A DNA stretch of 51,530 nucleotides, taken from contig CALUWE010000013.1 of NCBI GenBank assembly GCA_944324425.1, positions 1 through 51,530 on the forward strand, written 5' to 3'. The position numbers and the translations under genes are program-made. The notes below the pieces were generated by a model that saw only the letters and a program-made list of their open reading frames with translations, did not search any database and had not been told where the DNA came from. This document shows positions 16,503 to 25,939 of this stretch, piece after piece. How positions within the stretch are numbered: position 1 is the first letter of the stretch; each line of letters starts with the position of its first letter. The stretch comes from Candidatus Gastranaerophilales bacterium (GTDB lineage Bacteria; Cyanobacteriota; Vampirovibrionia; Gastranaerophilales; Gastranaerophilaceae).

Positions 16503-17455
16503 AGGTTTTTTATTTCGTCTGTAATCATTTTTAATTCGTCCGAAACGGGCGGATTTTTGGCCTGCTGCAGATATTCTCTTATAATTTTTGCAAAATCGGC
16601 CTTTTTAAATTCACCCCAGCCGTTATTTTTATAGCAATCATGCAATTCAACAACAGCATGCCCGTTTTCTTCAAAATCATTTTCATTATTTATCATGTTT
16701 TGTGCAAAATGAAAGTTTAGCGCATTTTTAATTAATTTACCGGTTAAAATATCTTCAAATTCACCTGTTTTAATTAAATGAATTTTATCCTTGTCTCTTA
16801 ATTTCGGAGTTATTATATCAAAAATTTCTTTGGCATCAGAATCCAACAAAATAAAAATCGGAATTTTAATTTCCTCAATTAATTTATAATATTTTCTTGC
16901 TACCTGATTTTTCCCGCCAGCACCAAGAACAAAAATGCCCTCTTTTTTAAAATCAAGCCCCAAAATTTTTGCAAATTCAATTAAAAGAATTTCTTCCGTT
17001 ATTCCTTCAACCAAAACAACTTTTGAAACAGGAAACAAGGTTGAATACACTTCTCTAACCTTGTCGGACGAAAATTCCCCTTGCAATTTAAGCCTTTTTA
17101 AATTAAGAGGAAGTTCATCGCTTTCAAGCAAATCAATAAGCGCCAAATAATCAATTTTGGAATTTAAAAATTTTTTATCGTCCGAACTTAAATAAAAAAC
17201 TCTTTCTTCATCTTTTTTCAAAATTTCATTCAAGCTTAAATCAGACCTAAACTTTGCTGCGGAATTTAAAATTTCAGCCGCAAGTTGAATTTTTTCATCC
17301 AAAGTAAATTCAGAAATCTTAACTTCACCTTGAATTAAATATTTAGATAAAATGTCATCAAAAACTCTGTTAAACCTCTCAGAAACAGGCTTAAATCTTG
17401 TCAGCCTGTCTAAGCAAATTTTAATATATTGAATATCAGGAGTCTTAAATTTCAT
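16499..17455 (-). CDS. TOPRIM-domain protein, OLD-nuclease-like C-terminal half
   Basis: 318 residues from the ATG at 17455; a longer frame would run into the divergent gene at 17558 and encodes no recognisable domain. The TOPRIM core is visible as VVLVEGITEEILLIEFAKIL (the Glu motif) and IPIFILLDSDAKE (the DxD motif), as in OLD-family nucleases. The N-terminal ATPase domain of true OLD proteins is absent; instead there are about 140 residues of helical unknown sequence. A nicking or nuclease function is possible but unproven. No Gabija-type partner (UvrD-like helicase) is nearby. Confidence 0.65.
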   Translation of the reverse strand: MKFKTPDIQYIKICLDRLTRFKPVSERFNRVFDDILSKYLIQGEVKISEFTLDEKIQLAAEILNSAAKFRSDLSLNEILKKDEERVFYLSSDDKKFLNSKIDYLALIDLLESDELPLNLKRLKLQGEFSSDKVREVYSTLFPVSKVVLVEGITEEILLIEFAKILGLDFKKEGIFVLGAGGKNQVARKYYKLIEEIKIPIFILLDSDAKEIFDIITPKLRDKDKIHLIKTGEFEDILTGKLIKNALNFHFAQNMINNENDFEENGHAVVELHDCYKNNGWGEFKKADFAKIIREYLQQAKNPPVSDELKMITDEIKNL

Positions 17456-17557
17456 TTGCAAACTAAAAAAACCTTTTTTATAATTGTAAAAACAAAAAGC
17501 CCAAAAAGGCAATTTTTTAAATTCCCATGTTTTAAAAAAGATAAGGGCGAAGTTTAA

Positions 17558-18946
17558 ATGATAAATAGTATCGGGCTTTATAACGGCAATAATGTACAAA
17601 ACATACAAACGCAACCTGTCTTGACAGGCGGTGCGCAGCCTGCCGCAACAAACAGTATTTCAAAGCCTTTAATTCCTTTTTTTACCGTAAAAAAGGAAAA
17701 TGTTTCAGCTATTAACGCCCCAAAAACAAAATTGACCACAAAAGAAGAATATGATTCTTATAACGCCCTTTTATATGCTTTTTCTACGTCAAATACGGAA
17801 AAAACAAGCCCTGTTGATAATCTTCCGAGACAAATGAAGCTTGACGCACTTTTAAAAAACGGTGTTCTTTTAAATAATAATTCTAATGACAGAACAACCG
17901 TATTGCAAAACCTAACCAAAGTTTTAAACAATCCCCGCGCAGCAAATATGGACAATCTTAAAATTGCGGGTCAAATAATTGACGCACTGTATAACCCTGC
18001 GATTATTACCCAAAGATTTGGCGATATACCGAAAGAAGCGCAAGTTTTTGTCATGAATAAAGATAGCCAAGGCAATTTTGTAAAAGATAAAGACGGCTCA
18101 ATAAACGTTCAAGGCTCGGGCACCTGTGTTGCGGCAAGTGTTGAATTCCACATGGCAAATAAACACCCCGCAGAATTTGCACGTTGGGCAGAATCTCTGA
18201 CAAGCCCAAAAGTTAGCGTTGAAAAAGAAATAAATTTATCCGCCCTTTCTAAAAACCCGATGAACGCAATTTGGCTTTTAAGAGAATTCGGTGTTAAACC
18301 CGAAGCAATGAATTTTTACAAAGCAAAATTAAATTTAAAACCTGATGAAAACGCAATTGTAAGAGCACAAATTCAAGACAACCATTGGGATATGGGCGAA
18401 AGAAGCATTCTGGATGTTTTATTCCAATCAACCTTAATGCAATTAGGTTCACAACAAAGCTACGATTCGCTGACTGATACAAGAGCGGGCAAGTTTAATT
18501 CAAATCCGCAAGGTTTAATTGAATTTGAAAAAACATTTATTGAATCAATTGTTGAAAATCAGGAAAGAACCTCTATTGTTTACCAAAATGTAGACAACGA
18601 CCAGAACTTGCTTGGTTGGAATTGCGACTTGTCAATTATTCAAAAACATATAACAGATTCAATTGATTCAGGCGAAGATGTTATAGCAGGCTATGTTTTA
18701 ACCGCAAAAGAATGCAATGAGCCTGCGGATAACCCGAATAAAATTGTAAACGGCCATGAAATTACAATTGTAGGATACAAAAAAGGTATGGACGGCAAGC
18801 TGACATTCATATGCAATGATACAGACGATGATAAAAACAAATTTGTTGAATACTCGGCAGATTATCTGCTTCCAAAAATTCACCATGCAGGCTATCCTGT
18901 TGAAATTGTGGAACAAAACAGCAACTGCAATATAGCGGCAGCCTAA
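17558..18946 (+). CDS. Putative papain-like cysteine peptidase with low-complexity N-terminus
   Basis: 462 residues, not matched to a named family. The arrangement suggests a papain/C39-type fold: Cys190 in GSGTCVAASVEFHMA at a helix start, His400 in VNGHEITIVGYKKG at a strand start, and Asn420/Asp421 in FICNDTDDD. The Cys-His-Asn/Asp order is that of clan CA enzymes. The first 60 residues are Asn/Gln/Pro/Thr-rich and include QPVLTGG, similar in place to the FTG motifs of neighbours. No signal peptide is present. It is followed by another cysteine-peptidase-like gene in the same orientation after about 110 bases. Peptidase activity and any role in host or cell interaction are inference. Confidence 0.55.
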   Translation: MINSIGLYNGNNVQNIQTQPVLTGGAQPAATNSISKPLIPFFTVKKENVSAINAPKTKLTTKEEYDSYNALLYAFSTSNTEKTSPVDNLPRQMKLDALLKNGVLLNNNSNDRTTVLQNLTKVLNNPRAANMDNLKIAGQIIDALYNPAIITQRFGDIPKEAQVFVMNKDSQGNFVKDKDGSINVQGSGTCVAASVEFHMANKHPAEFARWAESLTSPKVSVEKEINLSALSKNPMNAIWLLREFGVKPEAMNFYKAKLNLKPDENAIVRAQIQDNHWDMGERSILDVLFQSTLMQLGSQQSYDSLTDTRAGKFNSNPQGLIEFEKTFIESIVENQERTSIVYQNVDNDQNLLGWNCDLSIIQKHITDSIDSGEDVIAGYVLTAKECNEPADNPNKIVNGHEITIVGYKKGMDGKLTFICNDTDDDKNKFVEYSADYLLPKIHHAGYPVEIVEQNSNCNIAAA

Positions 18947-18957
18947 TTCGGATATTC

Positions 18958-19033
18958 TTAAAATTGTTAACAAATTTTAATATCTCTGCTTAAAAAAAAG
19001 CACTTTTTAAATGTGTATATACTTAATATATAC
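18958..19033. promoter_or_regulatory. Two palindromes upstream of the calpain-like gene
   Basis: An imperfect 23-base palindrome centred on GTTAAC lies at 18958-18980. A perfect inverted repeat, GTATATA (19015-19021) and TATATAC (19027-19033), lies 23 bases before the ATG at 19056. The second could be an operator for that gene; the first lies just after the stop of the previous gene. Confidence 0.4.
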
Positions 19034-19055
19034 ATACCCCCATATTAAGGCTGAG

Positions 19056-21779
19056 ATGGATATTTTAAGAGCAGAGAATATAAATAATAAATCATATTAC
19101 ACCGATATCAAAGGCACGGATAAAACAAATGCCAATGATATGTATGTAACAGATTCCATTTTTTCTTTTGATGATAACCTTAGCAATAACATCTATGGTG
19201 ATTCAGATATTTTTGAAGCATCAAATACATCAGACAAAAATGCTGAAAGTTTAAAAGAAGACCTTGAAAAAACAAGAGATGAACAAGGTTTAATAGGCAA
19301 ACTTTGGGACGGATTTAAAAATTTAACAGGCATTGGTGCAGGTTCAAACAAAGCGGAAGATGCCATCAAACAATATGAAAACGGCGAAATAACATACGAA
19401 GAAGCACAAGAAAAACTTGAAAACTACAAAAAAGGACAAGAAACAGCGGTTGACGTTGCGGGTGATATAGTTTCAGGTATAGTTGCAGTAGGCGCATTTG
19501 CTCTTGCGGTTCCGACTGGCGGAGCTTCTTTGGTTGCAGGGCTTGGTTTTGCTGCAGCCGCAGGTGCGGGAACAAAAATTGCGGTTAAAGCGGGTGATGC
19601 AATTATTGGCGGAAGAGACTATACCGCTAAAGATTTACTTTATGACAGCGCAACCGGTGCTATCAACGGTTTATTTGCTCCTATTACAAACGGAGTCGGT
19701 GCTTGTGTTACAAAAACAGTCGGAAATAAGCTTGGTTTAACCGTAGTCAAAGAAGGCACAAAAGAAGTAATTGAACAAACCGCAAAACAAGGTATTAAAT
19801 CAATCATAACTCAACAGGGAGTTGATGTTATAGGCGGAACATTCTTGAAACGTGCAGCTGCAACTGCTGCAGGCATGGCTGTTGACGGCGCTATTGGCGG
19901 CTCAACAGATAATATGGTAAGAGCGGCACTTGACGGTGAAGACATTGAAGGCGTACTTCAAGCAGGCGTTGAAGGCGCAATCGGCGGTCTTATCATGGCT
20001 CCTGTTATTGGCGGCGGCTTTAAAGCTGCAGGCAAATTAGGAAAATCTTTAAACAATAAAATAACAACAAAATCCGTTTTTTCAAACGGAATGGATACCG
20101 TATTCAAACAAGGTGAAACAGGCGATTGCGCATTGTTATCATTCATAAACGGCGCAATGAAATCAGATGATGCTCAAGATCTTATTAAAAAATCAATAAC
20201 AAAATCAGCATTCGGCGATTACCATGTTAAAATCGGCAATCAAACAATTGATATTCCGGCTTCTTCTTTAACTGATGATATTTTATCAGACACAACAGGT
20301 GTTAAACTTTTTGAAGCGGCATACAAAAAATTAGGCGGAAGCATTGACGGAGAATTTGCTGAAAGCGTTGCAAAACAATTCGGTTTAAACCCTGTTCATA
20401 TAGCTTCAGATTCAATAACCGATGAAACACTTGATAAAATCGCAAAAGAACAAGGAACAATTCTTTCATTCGGCACAAAAATTGACGCGGACGGCAACAT
20501 CTCAACGAGCGGCACAAACCATTATTTCTCAATTCAAGACGTTGATTCCTTAGGTAAAAAAGTAACATTAACAGACCCTTATGATACAAGTAAATTAATT
20601 GAATTGTCTTATGATGATATTAAAAAATTCGGTATATCAATAGACGGCGGAAGTGTAAAAGAAACAGGCCTTCCAAATAGTGTAAGAAACTCGGGAGATA
20701 TTAGTTTTAAAGGTAATAGAGCAACAAATGCAACTGCAATTGATGCTGAAAGTTATCAGCAAAAAATAAGGGAACTTCTCGCATCAGACAAAAGATTTAG
20801 TGAATATACCGCAAAAGACATTGAAGACGTAATTCAAGCAATGAATGACGGGCATTTTGATTACGGAGTATCCGAAATTGAATTTCAACGTATCAAAAAC
20901 GATGCCTTTAGAGAAATATTCGAACAAAATAACACTCTTCAAATCGGCAAAAGAAAGATATTTGTAACAGATTCTCAAAGAGCAAAATATGAAAGTTTTC
21001 TTGCGCAAAATAGAACATCACTTCCAAACGAAGAATATTGTATGCAGTTAATAATGACTGATGCAATGTTTATTGAAGCCGCAGGAGTTAACCTTGGACT
21101 TGATATACAAGGAAAATCAGCACAAGAAATATTTGAAATGCTTCAAAATTACTGTTTAGACGAAACAATTTCGTATAATGAAATCTTTGCAGGCGTTAAA
21201 ATTGCTGATATAGACAATATTGCCGAAACATATTTTATGAGAGATGCATTAGATGAAACAATTGAACAAGTCGGAGATTTAAGCGGCGACAAAGCAATAC
21301 ATGAATTAAACAAAGCACTTGCTCAAAAGTTCCAAGACGACCCCGTTTTTAGAAGCAATTGGATAAAATATTGCGCAACAAGCGAAAAATTCAGACAATA
21401 TGAAGCTCTTGCCAATGCATACAAGGCAGATTTAATTGAACAAATTTCAATTCAAGGTAATACAAGCGCACAACAAGCACAAAGAATAATCAGTGAAAAC
21501 ATCGAAAATCAGGACCATATTATTTTTAGATCCCTGCAAAGAGATGCAATTGCAGATTTTGAAAGCATTGGAAGAACAAGCTTTATGGATATTGAACCGA
21601 AAAGTGCAGATGAATTGACATTCACACACTTGCTTGCAAAAAAACTGATAGGCGGCGATATAACTGAAGAATTTATGGGAAGAATTTTAAACAGGGAAGG
21701 CACAAATAAATTCCAGACGATAATTTACAATATGCCAAACTGGGCTTATGAATGCCAGTACGTTCCGCATGTTTCCTGA
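19056..21779 (+). CDS. Large calpain-like (C2) cysteine peptidase-domain protein with Gly/Ala-rich hydrophobic region
   Basis: 907 residues from the ATG at 19056 (AAGG 5 bases upstream). After an acidic N-terminus come a helical pair (KQYENGEITYEEAQEKL) and a long Gly/Ala-rich hydrophobic region near 135-325 (AVGAFALAVPTGGASLVAG and later GGLIMAPVIGGG), like membrane-inserting parts of large bacterial effectors. A calpain-type domain follows: Cys358 in QGETGDCALLSF, His489 in TNHYFSIQDV and Asp507 in TDPYD, where calpains usually have Asn. DISFKGNR marks the end of that domain. The C-terminal 340 residues are helical and unknown. No signal peptide is seen. It may be a self-processing or translocated protein; that is inference. 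Confidence 0.62.
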   Translation: MDILRAENINNKSYYTDIKGTDKTNANDMYVTDSIFSFDDNLSNNIYGDSDIFEASNTSDKNAESLKEDLEKTRDEQGLIGKLWDGFKNLTGIGAGSNKAEDAIKQYENGEITYEEAQEKLENYKKGQETAVDVAGDIVSGIVAVGAFALAVPTGGASLVAGLGFAAAAGAGTKIAVKAGDAIIGGRDYTAKDLLYDSATGAINGLFAPITNGVGACVTKTVGNKLGLTVVKEGTKEVIEQTAKQGIKSIITQQGVDVIGGTFLKRAAATAAGMAVDGAIGGSTDNMVRAALDGEDIEGVLQAGVEGAIGGLIMAPVIGGGFKAAGKLGKSLNNKITTKSVFSNGMDTVFKQGETGDCALLSFINGAMKSDDAQDLIKKSITKSAFGDYHVKIGNQTIDIPASSLTDDILSDTTGVKLFEAAYKKLGGSIDGEFAESVAKQFGLNPVHIASDSITDETLDKIAKEQGTILSFGTKIDADGNISTSGTNHYFSIQDVDSLGKKVTLTDPYDTSKLIELSYDDIKKFGISIDGGSVKETGLPNSVRNSGDISFKGNRATNATAIDAESYQQKIRELLASDKRFSEYTAKDIEDVIQAMNDGHFDYGVSEIEFQRIKNDAFREIFEQNNTLQIGKRKIFVTDSQRAKYESFLAQNRTSLPNEEYCMQLIMTDAMFIEAAGVNLGLDIQGKSAQEIFEMLQNYCLDETISYNEIFAGVKIADIDNIAETYFMRDALDETIEQVGDLSGDKAIHELNKALAQKFQDDPVFRSNWIKYCATSEKFRQYEALANAYKADLIEQISIQGNTSAQQAQRIISENIENQDHIIFRSLQRDAIADFESIGRTSFMDIEPKSADELTFTHLLAKKLIGGDITEEFMGRILNREGTNKFQTIIYNMPNWAYECQYVPHVS

Positions 21780-21782
21780 TGA

Positions 21783-22325
21783 CTATTTATTTCTGTTGTA
21801 ATTATACACGGCAAGACGAACTCTGTCCTTTAAAAGCGGAAATTCTATCGTTTTAGAGCCGTCATCGGCAACAACGCTATTGTACAAAGAATCAGCAAGC
21901 ACCAACTCGTTTGCATAAATCCTTTTGTTATTCTTTATTTCATCAGCAGGCATATAAGAAAAAGAAAATCTTGCATTTTGAGTTTCTTCAGTAAAAAGTT
22001 TTTTAAATCTGTCCTGCGGTATTTCATCTCTTAAGAAACCCGATACTAAAGGCACTAAAAAAGCAACAGGGCTGGAATTTAACTTTTCGGATTTATTAAA
22101 TTTAAGCAATTCTCTTTCTGTGTCAAAATCTGCATACATTTTCATGACTCCGACTTTAAATGCAAAATAACCGGGCAATTCTGCACGTTTTGCAGGTATA
22201 TACTGCTTTTGGCGCCTGCTTTCACGGAAATTATTGTGCAGAACAGGTTCATTGTATTGTTTTTTGCCTTTCTTGTCAAACCTGGAGGTAAAATATGTAT
22301 TATATTGTATCTGATTAATATACAC
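21783..22325 (-). CDS. Unknown protein, translationally coupled to rtcB
   Basis: 180 residues from a GTG at 22325, whose ribosome binding site AAGGA overlaps the rtcB stop region 5 bases upstream. I recognise no domain. The N-terminus contains NTYFTSRF, like the FTG/FTS motifs in neighbours, and the rest is mixed charged sequence without membrane segments or clustered cysteines. The tight coupling suggests it works with the RtcB ligase. It ends 3 bases from the convergent calpain-like gene. Confidence 0.7.
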   Translation of the reverse strand: MYINQIQYNTYFTSRFDKKGKKQYNEPVLHNNFRESRRQKQYIPAKRAELPGYFAFKVGVMKMYADFDTERELLKFNKSEKLNSSPVAFLVPLVSGFLRDEIPQDRFKKLFTEETQNARFSFSYMPADEIKNNKRIYANELVLADSLYNSVVADDGSKTIEFPLLKDRVRLAVYNYNRNK

Positions 22326-22330
22326 TAAAA

Positions 22331-23533
22331 TTATTCCTTAAAGTTATATACAGGCTTAATGACTTCGTCTACATTTGCCGTGCCGTCAATATTTTCAATT
22401 ATCTCATCACTGTCTTTATAAGCATCAGGTGCTTCATCGAGAGTATCCGGACGAACACATGTTGAATAAATTCCGTTCATTGAAGATACAAAATCTTTGT
22501 AAGAAAGAACCTGTTGAGTTTCGCCTCTTCTTACTTTTCTGCCGGCCCCATGGGGTGCAGTTTCATTCCAATCAGGATTGCCTTTGCCTGTTGCTAAAAT
22601 TGAACCGTCCCTCATATTTAAAGGAATAAGCAATTTTTCCCCGTCTTTGGAACTTATTGCACTTTTTCTAATCATGCCGTCATCTGAAATATAATTATGA
22701 ACACATTCAAACGAATCTTTTTCCTTCCAGCCCATACGGTAAAGAATTTCATCCGCAATTAATCTTCGGTTTGTTTCGGCGTATTGAAGGGCAATTTTCA
22801 TATCTTGAAGATATTTTTTTGCTTCATCTCCGCTTAAATAAGATAATTCTTTTATAAAATAATGGTTTTGCTGTCTTGCATTGAATTGGTGTTTTTGTGC
22901 AATCTGTTTACCAAAATTTCTTGAACCCGTGTGAATTATAAGATATTTTTGACCGTTTGTATCCGAATCGATTTCAATAAAATGATTGCCGCCTCCCAAT
23001 GTGGCAAGCCTTGATTCCTGAAAATCAGAACTTGTAAATTTCATATCGGCGCATATATCTTTAATTTGTCTGCTCAACTTGGATGAAATTTTTGACATTG
23101 AATTAGGGGTTCTTGTTCTGCCGGAAGAAACATAGGTTCTTATAACATCGTCCAGTTTTTTATAGTCAATTTCTTGCCCTTGGGTATCAAGCTTAACGCA
23201 AAGCATACCGCAGCCAATATCGCCGCCTATTATTCCGGGAATAATTTTTTCATAATCAACAGGTGCGCTGAAACCGACAAGAGTGCTTTTGCTCGGGTGA
23301 ACATCAGGCATAATTCTTATTGGCTTTTGATAAAAAGCAGGGTGGTTACAAATGGCTTTTATTTGGTCATAAGTTCTGTAATCAACCGCACTTGTAAAAA
23401 CTTTTGCATCTGTTTGCGAACCTTTTACAACAAAAGATTTTTCTTTATTTTTATTTTCGGGTTTTCCCGTAAATTGAATACTGTTTTTAGAATAAACATT
23501 TTGGGGATTTGAAAAAGAAATATTGTTTATCAT
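22331..23533 (-). CDS. rtcB: RNA-splicing ligase RtcB family protein
   Basis: 400 residues. RtcB joins 2',3'-cyclic phosphate and 5'-OH RNA ends using GTP and Mn2+. Its metal ligands and nucleophile are present: Asp105 and Cys108 in GGDIGCGM, His184 in GGGNHFIE, His201 in HTGSRNFG, His279 in ECVHNYIS and the GMP-accepting His328 in PHGAGRKVRR. It belongs to the shorter, bacterial RtcB group. The first 30 residues are an added leader containing SIQFTGK that is not part of the catalytic fold. An unknown protein follows 5 bases downstream. No RtcA, RtcR or archease is adjacent. Confidence 0.92.
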   Translation of the reverse strand: MINNISFSNPQNVYSKNSIQFTGKPENKNKEKSFVVKGSQTDAKVFTSAVDYRTYDQIKAICNHPAFYQKPIRIMPDVHPSKSTLVGFSAPVDYEKIIPGIIGGDIGCGMLCVKLDTQGQEIDYKKLDDVIRTYVSSGRTRTPNSMSKISSKLSRQIKDICADMKFTSSDFQESRLATLGGGNHFIEIDSDTNGQKYLIIHTGSRNFGKQIAQKHQFNARQQNHYFIKELSYLSGDEAKKYLQDMKIALQYAETNRRLIADEILYRMGWKEKDSFECVHNYISDDGMIRKSAISSKDGEKLLIPLNMRDGSILATGKGNPDWNETAPHGAGRKVRRGETQQVLSYKDFVSSMNGIYSTCVRPDTLDEAPDAYKDSDEIIENIDGTANVDEVIKPVYNFKE

Positions 23534-23619
23534 ACATATCTACCTACAACTTCATAAACACCTAAAAACAATAAATTCGAAAAATTGCCCAAATATTAAA
23601 AAATCTTAAAAAATAAAAA

Positions 23620-23690
23620 AGGCGACACCCGGATTCGAACCGGGGGTAAAAGCTTTGCAGGCTTCTGCCTTACCACTTGGCCATGTCGCC
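23620..23690 (-). tRNA. tRNA-Cys (anticodon GCA)
   Basis: 71 nt on the minus strand. Acceptor GGCGACA pairs with TGTCGCC; the anticodon stem GAAGC/GCTTT encloses CTGCAAA (anticodon GCA); the T arm is CCGGG-TTCGAAT... in the usual form. The discriminator base is U, as expected for tRNA-Cys. CCA is not encoded. Confidence 0.94.
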
Positions 23691-23709
23691 ATTGAGATTA
23701 ACTTTTAAT

Positions 23710-23738
23710 AATATAAAAAAGACATAATATAAAGTCAA
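23710..23738 (-). promoter_or_regulatory. Promoter of tRNA-Cys
   Basis: Minus strand: -35 TTGACT (23733-23738), 17-base spacer, -10 TATATT (23710-23715), ending about 20 bases before the tRNA 5' end. Confidence 0.7.
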
Positions 23739-23756
23739 GTTAACAAGATTTACCCC

Positions 23757-23784
23757 TTGAAATTAAATATTCAGCTCATATAAT
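23757..23784 (+). promoter_or_regulatory. Promoter of rpmE
   Basis: TTGAAA (23757-23762), a 16-base spacer and TATAAT (23779-23784), 36 bases before the rpmE start. It is divergent from the tRNA-Cys promoter, with 18 bases between the two -35 boxes. Confidence 0.7.
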
Positions 23785-23820
23785 TTATAATAGACAAAAA
23801 AAAGTAAAAGGAATATTGAT

Positions 23821-24021
23821 ATGAAAGAAGGAATACACCCTGATTACAAAAAAACCACAATCAAATGCGTTTGTGGCAATGAAATTGAAACAGGTTCCGT
23901 TGAAGATAACATCACCGTTGAAATTTGCAACGCTTGCCATCCTTTCTTCACAGGCAACCAAAAAATCTTAGACTCTGAAGGTAGAGTTGAAAGATTCAAA
24001 AAACGTTACGAAACAAAATAA
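23821..24021 (+). CDS. rpmE: 50S ribosomal protein L31, zinc-binding type
   Basis: 66 residues, full length. The zinc ligands are CVCG near residues 17-19 and [10 protein letters not shown] near 37-40, giving the C+ (zinc-bearing) L31 form and not the zinc-free paralogue. It follows AAGGA and has its own promoter and a strong terminator, so it is expressed as a single-gene unit. Confidence 0.97.
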   Translation: MKEGIHPDYKKTTIKCVCGNEIETGSVEDNITVEICNACHPFFTGNQKILDSEGRVERFKKRYETK

Positions 24022-24034
24022 CTTTGTAATTTTT

Positions 24035-24071
24035 AAAATGCGGATGTATATTAGTATATATCCGCATTTTT
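24035..24071 (+). terminator. Rho-independent terminator after rpmE
   Basis: AAAATGCGGAT pairs with ATCCGCATTTT around a TA-rich loop, followed by T's. It lies 14 bases after the rpmE stop and before thyX. Confidence 0.85.
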
Positions 24072-24095
24072 GTATAAAAACAAGGGAACAATAAA

Positions 24096-24821
24096 ATGGC
24101 AAAACAAAAGTTAAGTGTTGAATTAATCTCAATTCCAAACGATATGATAAAAACAATTTATACGGCATGCAAAACCTGTTACAGTGCCAAATTGCCGTAT
24201 GAAAACTTTTTGAATGCACCTGAAGATGATAAAATGTTATCTTTAATAAAAAGAGTTATAGGTTCAGGGCATTATTCAACAATAGAACACATTCAACTAA
24301 CTTTTGCCATTCAAAATGTTTCCCGTGCATGTACTCACCAATTGGTTAGACATCGTCATATGAGCTTTTCTCAAAAAAGCCAAAGATACGTTAAAGAAAA
24401 AGGCGAATTTGATTATATAATGCCAAGTTCAATTGAAAAAAACCCCGAACTTGCTAAAAAATTTGAAGAATTTATACAAAATACATCAAATCTTTATCAA
24501 GAATTTATTGAAGCGGGCATTTTAGCGGAAGACGCAAGAAGCATTCTTCCAAATGCAGCTGCAAGCTCACTTGTAGCATCTTTAAATTTAAGAGAATTAA
24601 TTCACCTTTCAAATTTAAGGCTATGCACAAGAGCGCAGGCTGAAATCAGAAGCTTGGTAAAAGCTATGGTAGATGAAGTTATTAAAAAAGAACCTTGGCT
24701 AAAACCCTACCTTGTTCCAAAATGCGAAAGATTAGGCTATTGCGACGAAGATAAATCTTGCGGAAGAATGAAAACAAGAGAAGAATTAATGTGCGTCAAT
24801 AATTGTGCCGCAACCGTTTAA
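24096..24821 (+). CDS. thyX: FAD-dependent thymidylate synthase ThyX
   Basis: 241 residues. The ThyX signature RHR-x7-S is present as RHRHMSFSQKS, preceded by NVSRACTHQLV and followed by SQRY. It makes dTMP from dUMP using methylene-tetrahydrofolate and FAD-bound hydride, replacing ThyA. A cysteine-rich C-terminal tail (CERLGYC...CGRMKTREELMCVNNC) extends past the usual core and could bind a metal. It lies 15 bases before prfA, in a rightward housekeeping run. Confidence 0.94.
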   Translation: MAKQKLSVELISIPNDMIKTIYTACKTCYSAKLPYENFLNAPEDDKMLSLIKRVIGSGHYSTIEHIQLTFAIQNVSRACTHQLVRHRHMSFSQKSQRYVKEKGEFDYIMPSSIEKNPELAKKFEEFIQNTSNLYQEFIEAGILAEDARSILPNAAASSLVASLNLRELIHLSNLRLCTRAQAEIRSLVKAMVDEVIKKEPWLKPYLVPKCERLGYCDEDKSCGRMKTREELMCVNNCAATV

Positions 24822-24836
24822 AAGGACAAAAACAAA

Positions 24837-25919
24837 ATGAACGACATGCTGGATAAAATTAAACAAATTGAAGAAAAATATATAGAATTAGGGTTAAAAT
24901 TATCAGACCCCAACACAGTTAACGATTATGAAAAATTTAAAGAGCTTTCAAAACAAAGAAAAGCTATGGAAGAAACCGTTGACACATATACGGCATACAA
25001 AGAAACAATTGATGCCATAAAAGAAGCAAAAGAAATGCTCCATGGGGAAAAAGACCCTTCCATGAGAGAATACCTGAACAACGAAATTGCAAACAACGAA
25101 GCAAAAATCCCCGTATATGAAGAAAAAATGAAAGTTCTTTTGCTTCCGAAAGACCCTATGGATGATAAAGACATTATGCTTGAAATAAGGGGTTCTGCAG
25201 GCGGGGATGAAGCAAACATTTTTGCAGGCGACCTTATGAGAATGTACCTTAAATTTGCAAACAACAAAGGCTGGCAAACAAAAATTTTATCAATCAATGA
25301 ATGTGAAGCAGGCGGTGTTTCAGAAGTTGTTATTTCGGTTAAAGGCGAAAATGTTTATTCGCAATTAAAATATGAATCAGGCGTGCACAGAGTTCAAAGG
25401 GTTCCTCAAACGGAATCTCAAGGCAGAGTTCACACATCCACAGCAACGGTTGCCGTTATGCCCGAAGTTGATGATGTAGAAGTTGAACTTAATATGAACG
25501 ATATTGAAATTACAACGGCTCGTTCAGGCGGTGCAGGCGGCCAAAACGTAAACAAAGTTGAAACTGCGGCAAGAGTTTTTCATAAACCAACGGGAATTAT
25601 GATTTTCTGCACGGAAGAAAGGTCGCAATTACAAAACAAAGAAAGAGCACTTCAAATTTTAAAAGCAAAATTATACGATATGGAAGTTCAAAAACAAATG
25701 AAAGAAGTTACAGACCTTCGCCGCTCTCAAGTAGGAACAGGAGATAGATCCGAACGTATAAGAACATATAACTTCCCCCAAGGAAGATTAACAGACCACA
25801 GAATTAATCACAATTTAAATGTTTGGACTGTTATTGAAGGCGAATTAGACGAATTAATTAAGCTTTTAATCGAATATGACCAAAAATTAAAGCTTGAAAA
25901 ATTGGCTGAAATTCAATAA
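24837..25919 (+). CDS. prfA: Peptide chain release factor 1
   Basis: 360 residues, the usual RF1 length. The peptidyl-tRNA hydrolysis motif GGQ is in [15 protein letters not shown], and the stop-codon-recognition domain contains the RF1-type PxT loop region [12 protein letters not shown]. It terminates translation at UAA and UAG. RBS AAAGGAC is present. No prmC methyltransferase gene follows; rmuC is next after 20 bases. Confidence 0.95.
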   Translation: MNDMLDKIKQIEEKYIELGLKLSDPNTVNDYEKFKELSKQRKAMEETVDTYTAYKETIDAIKEAKEMLHGEKDPSMREYLNNEIANNEAKIPVYEEKMKVLLLPKDPMDDKDIMLEIRGSAGGDEANIFAGDLMRMYLKFANNKGWQTKILSINECEAGGVSEVVISVKGENVYSQLKYESGVHRVQRVPQTESQGRVHTSTATVAVMPEVDDVEVELNMNDIEITTARSGGAGGQNVNKVETAARVFHKPTGIMIFCTEERSQLQNKERALQILKAKLYDMEVQKQMKEVTDLRRSQVGTGDRSERIRTYNFPQGRLTDHRINHNLNVWTVIEGELDELIKLLIEYDQKLKLEKLAEIQ

Positions 25920-25939
25920 AAAATTAAGGGGAGTAAAAA

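Noticed and set aside
16499-17455. Gabija/OLD defence system
   Set aside because: The TOPRIM domain is there but the ATPase domain and UvrD-like helicase partner are not, so a defence system cannot be claimed.
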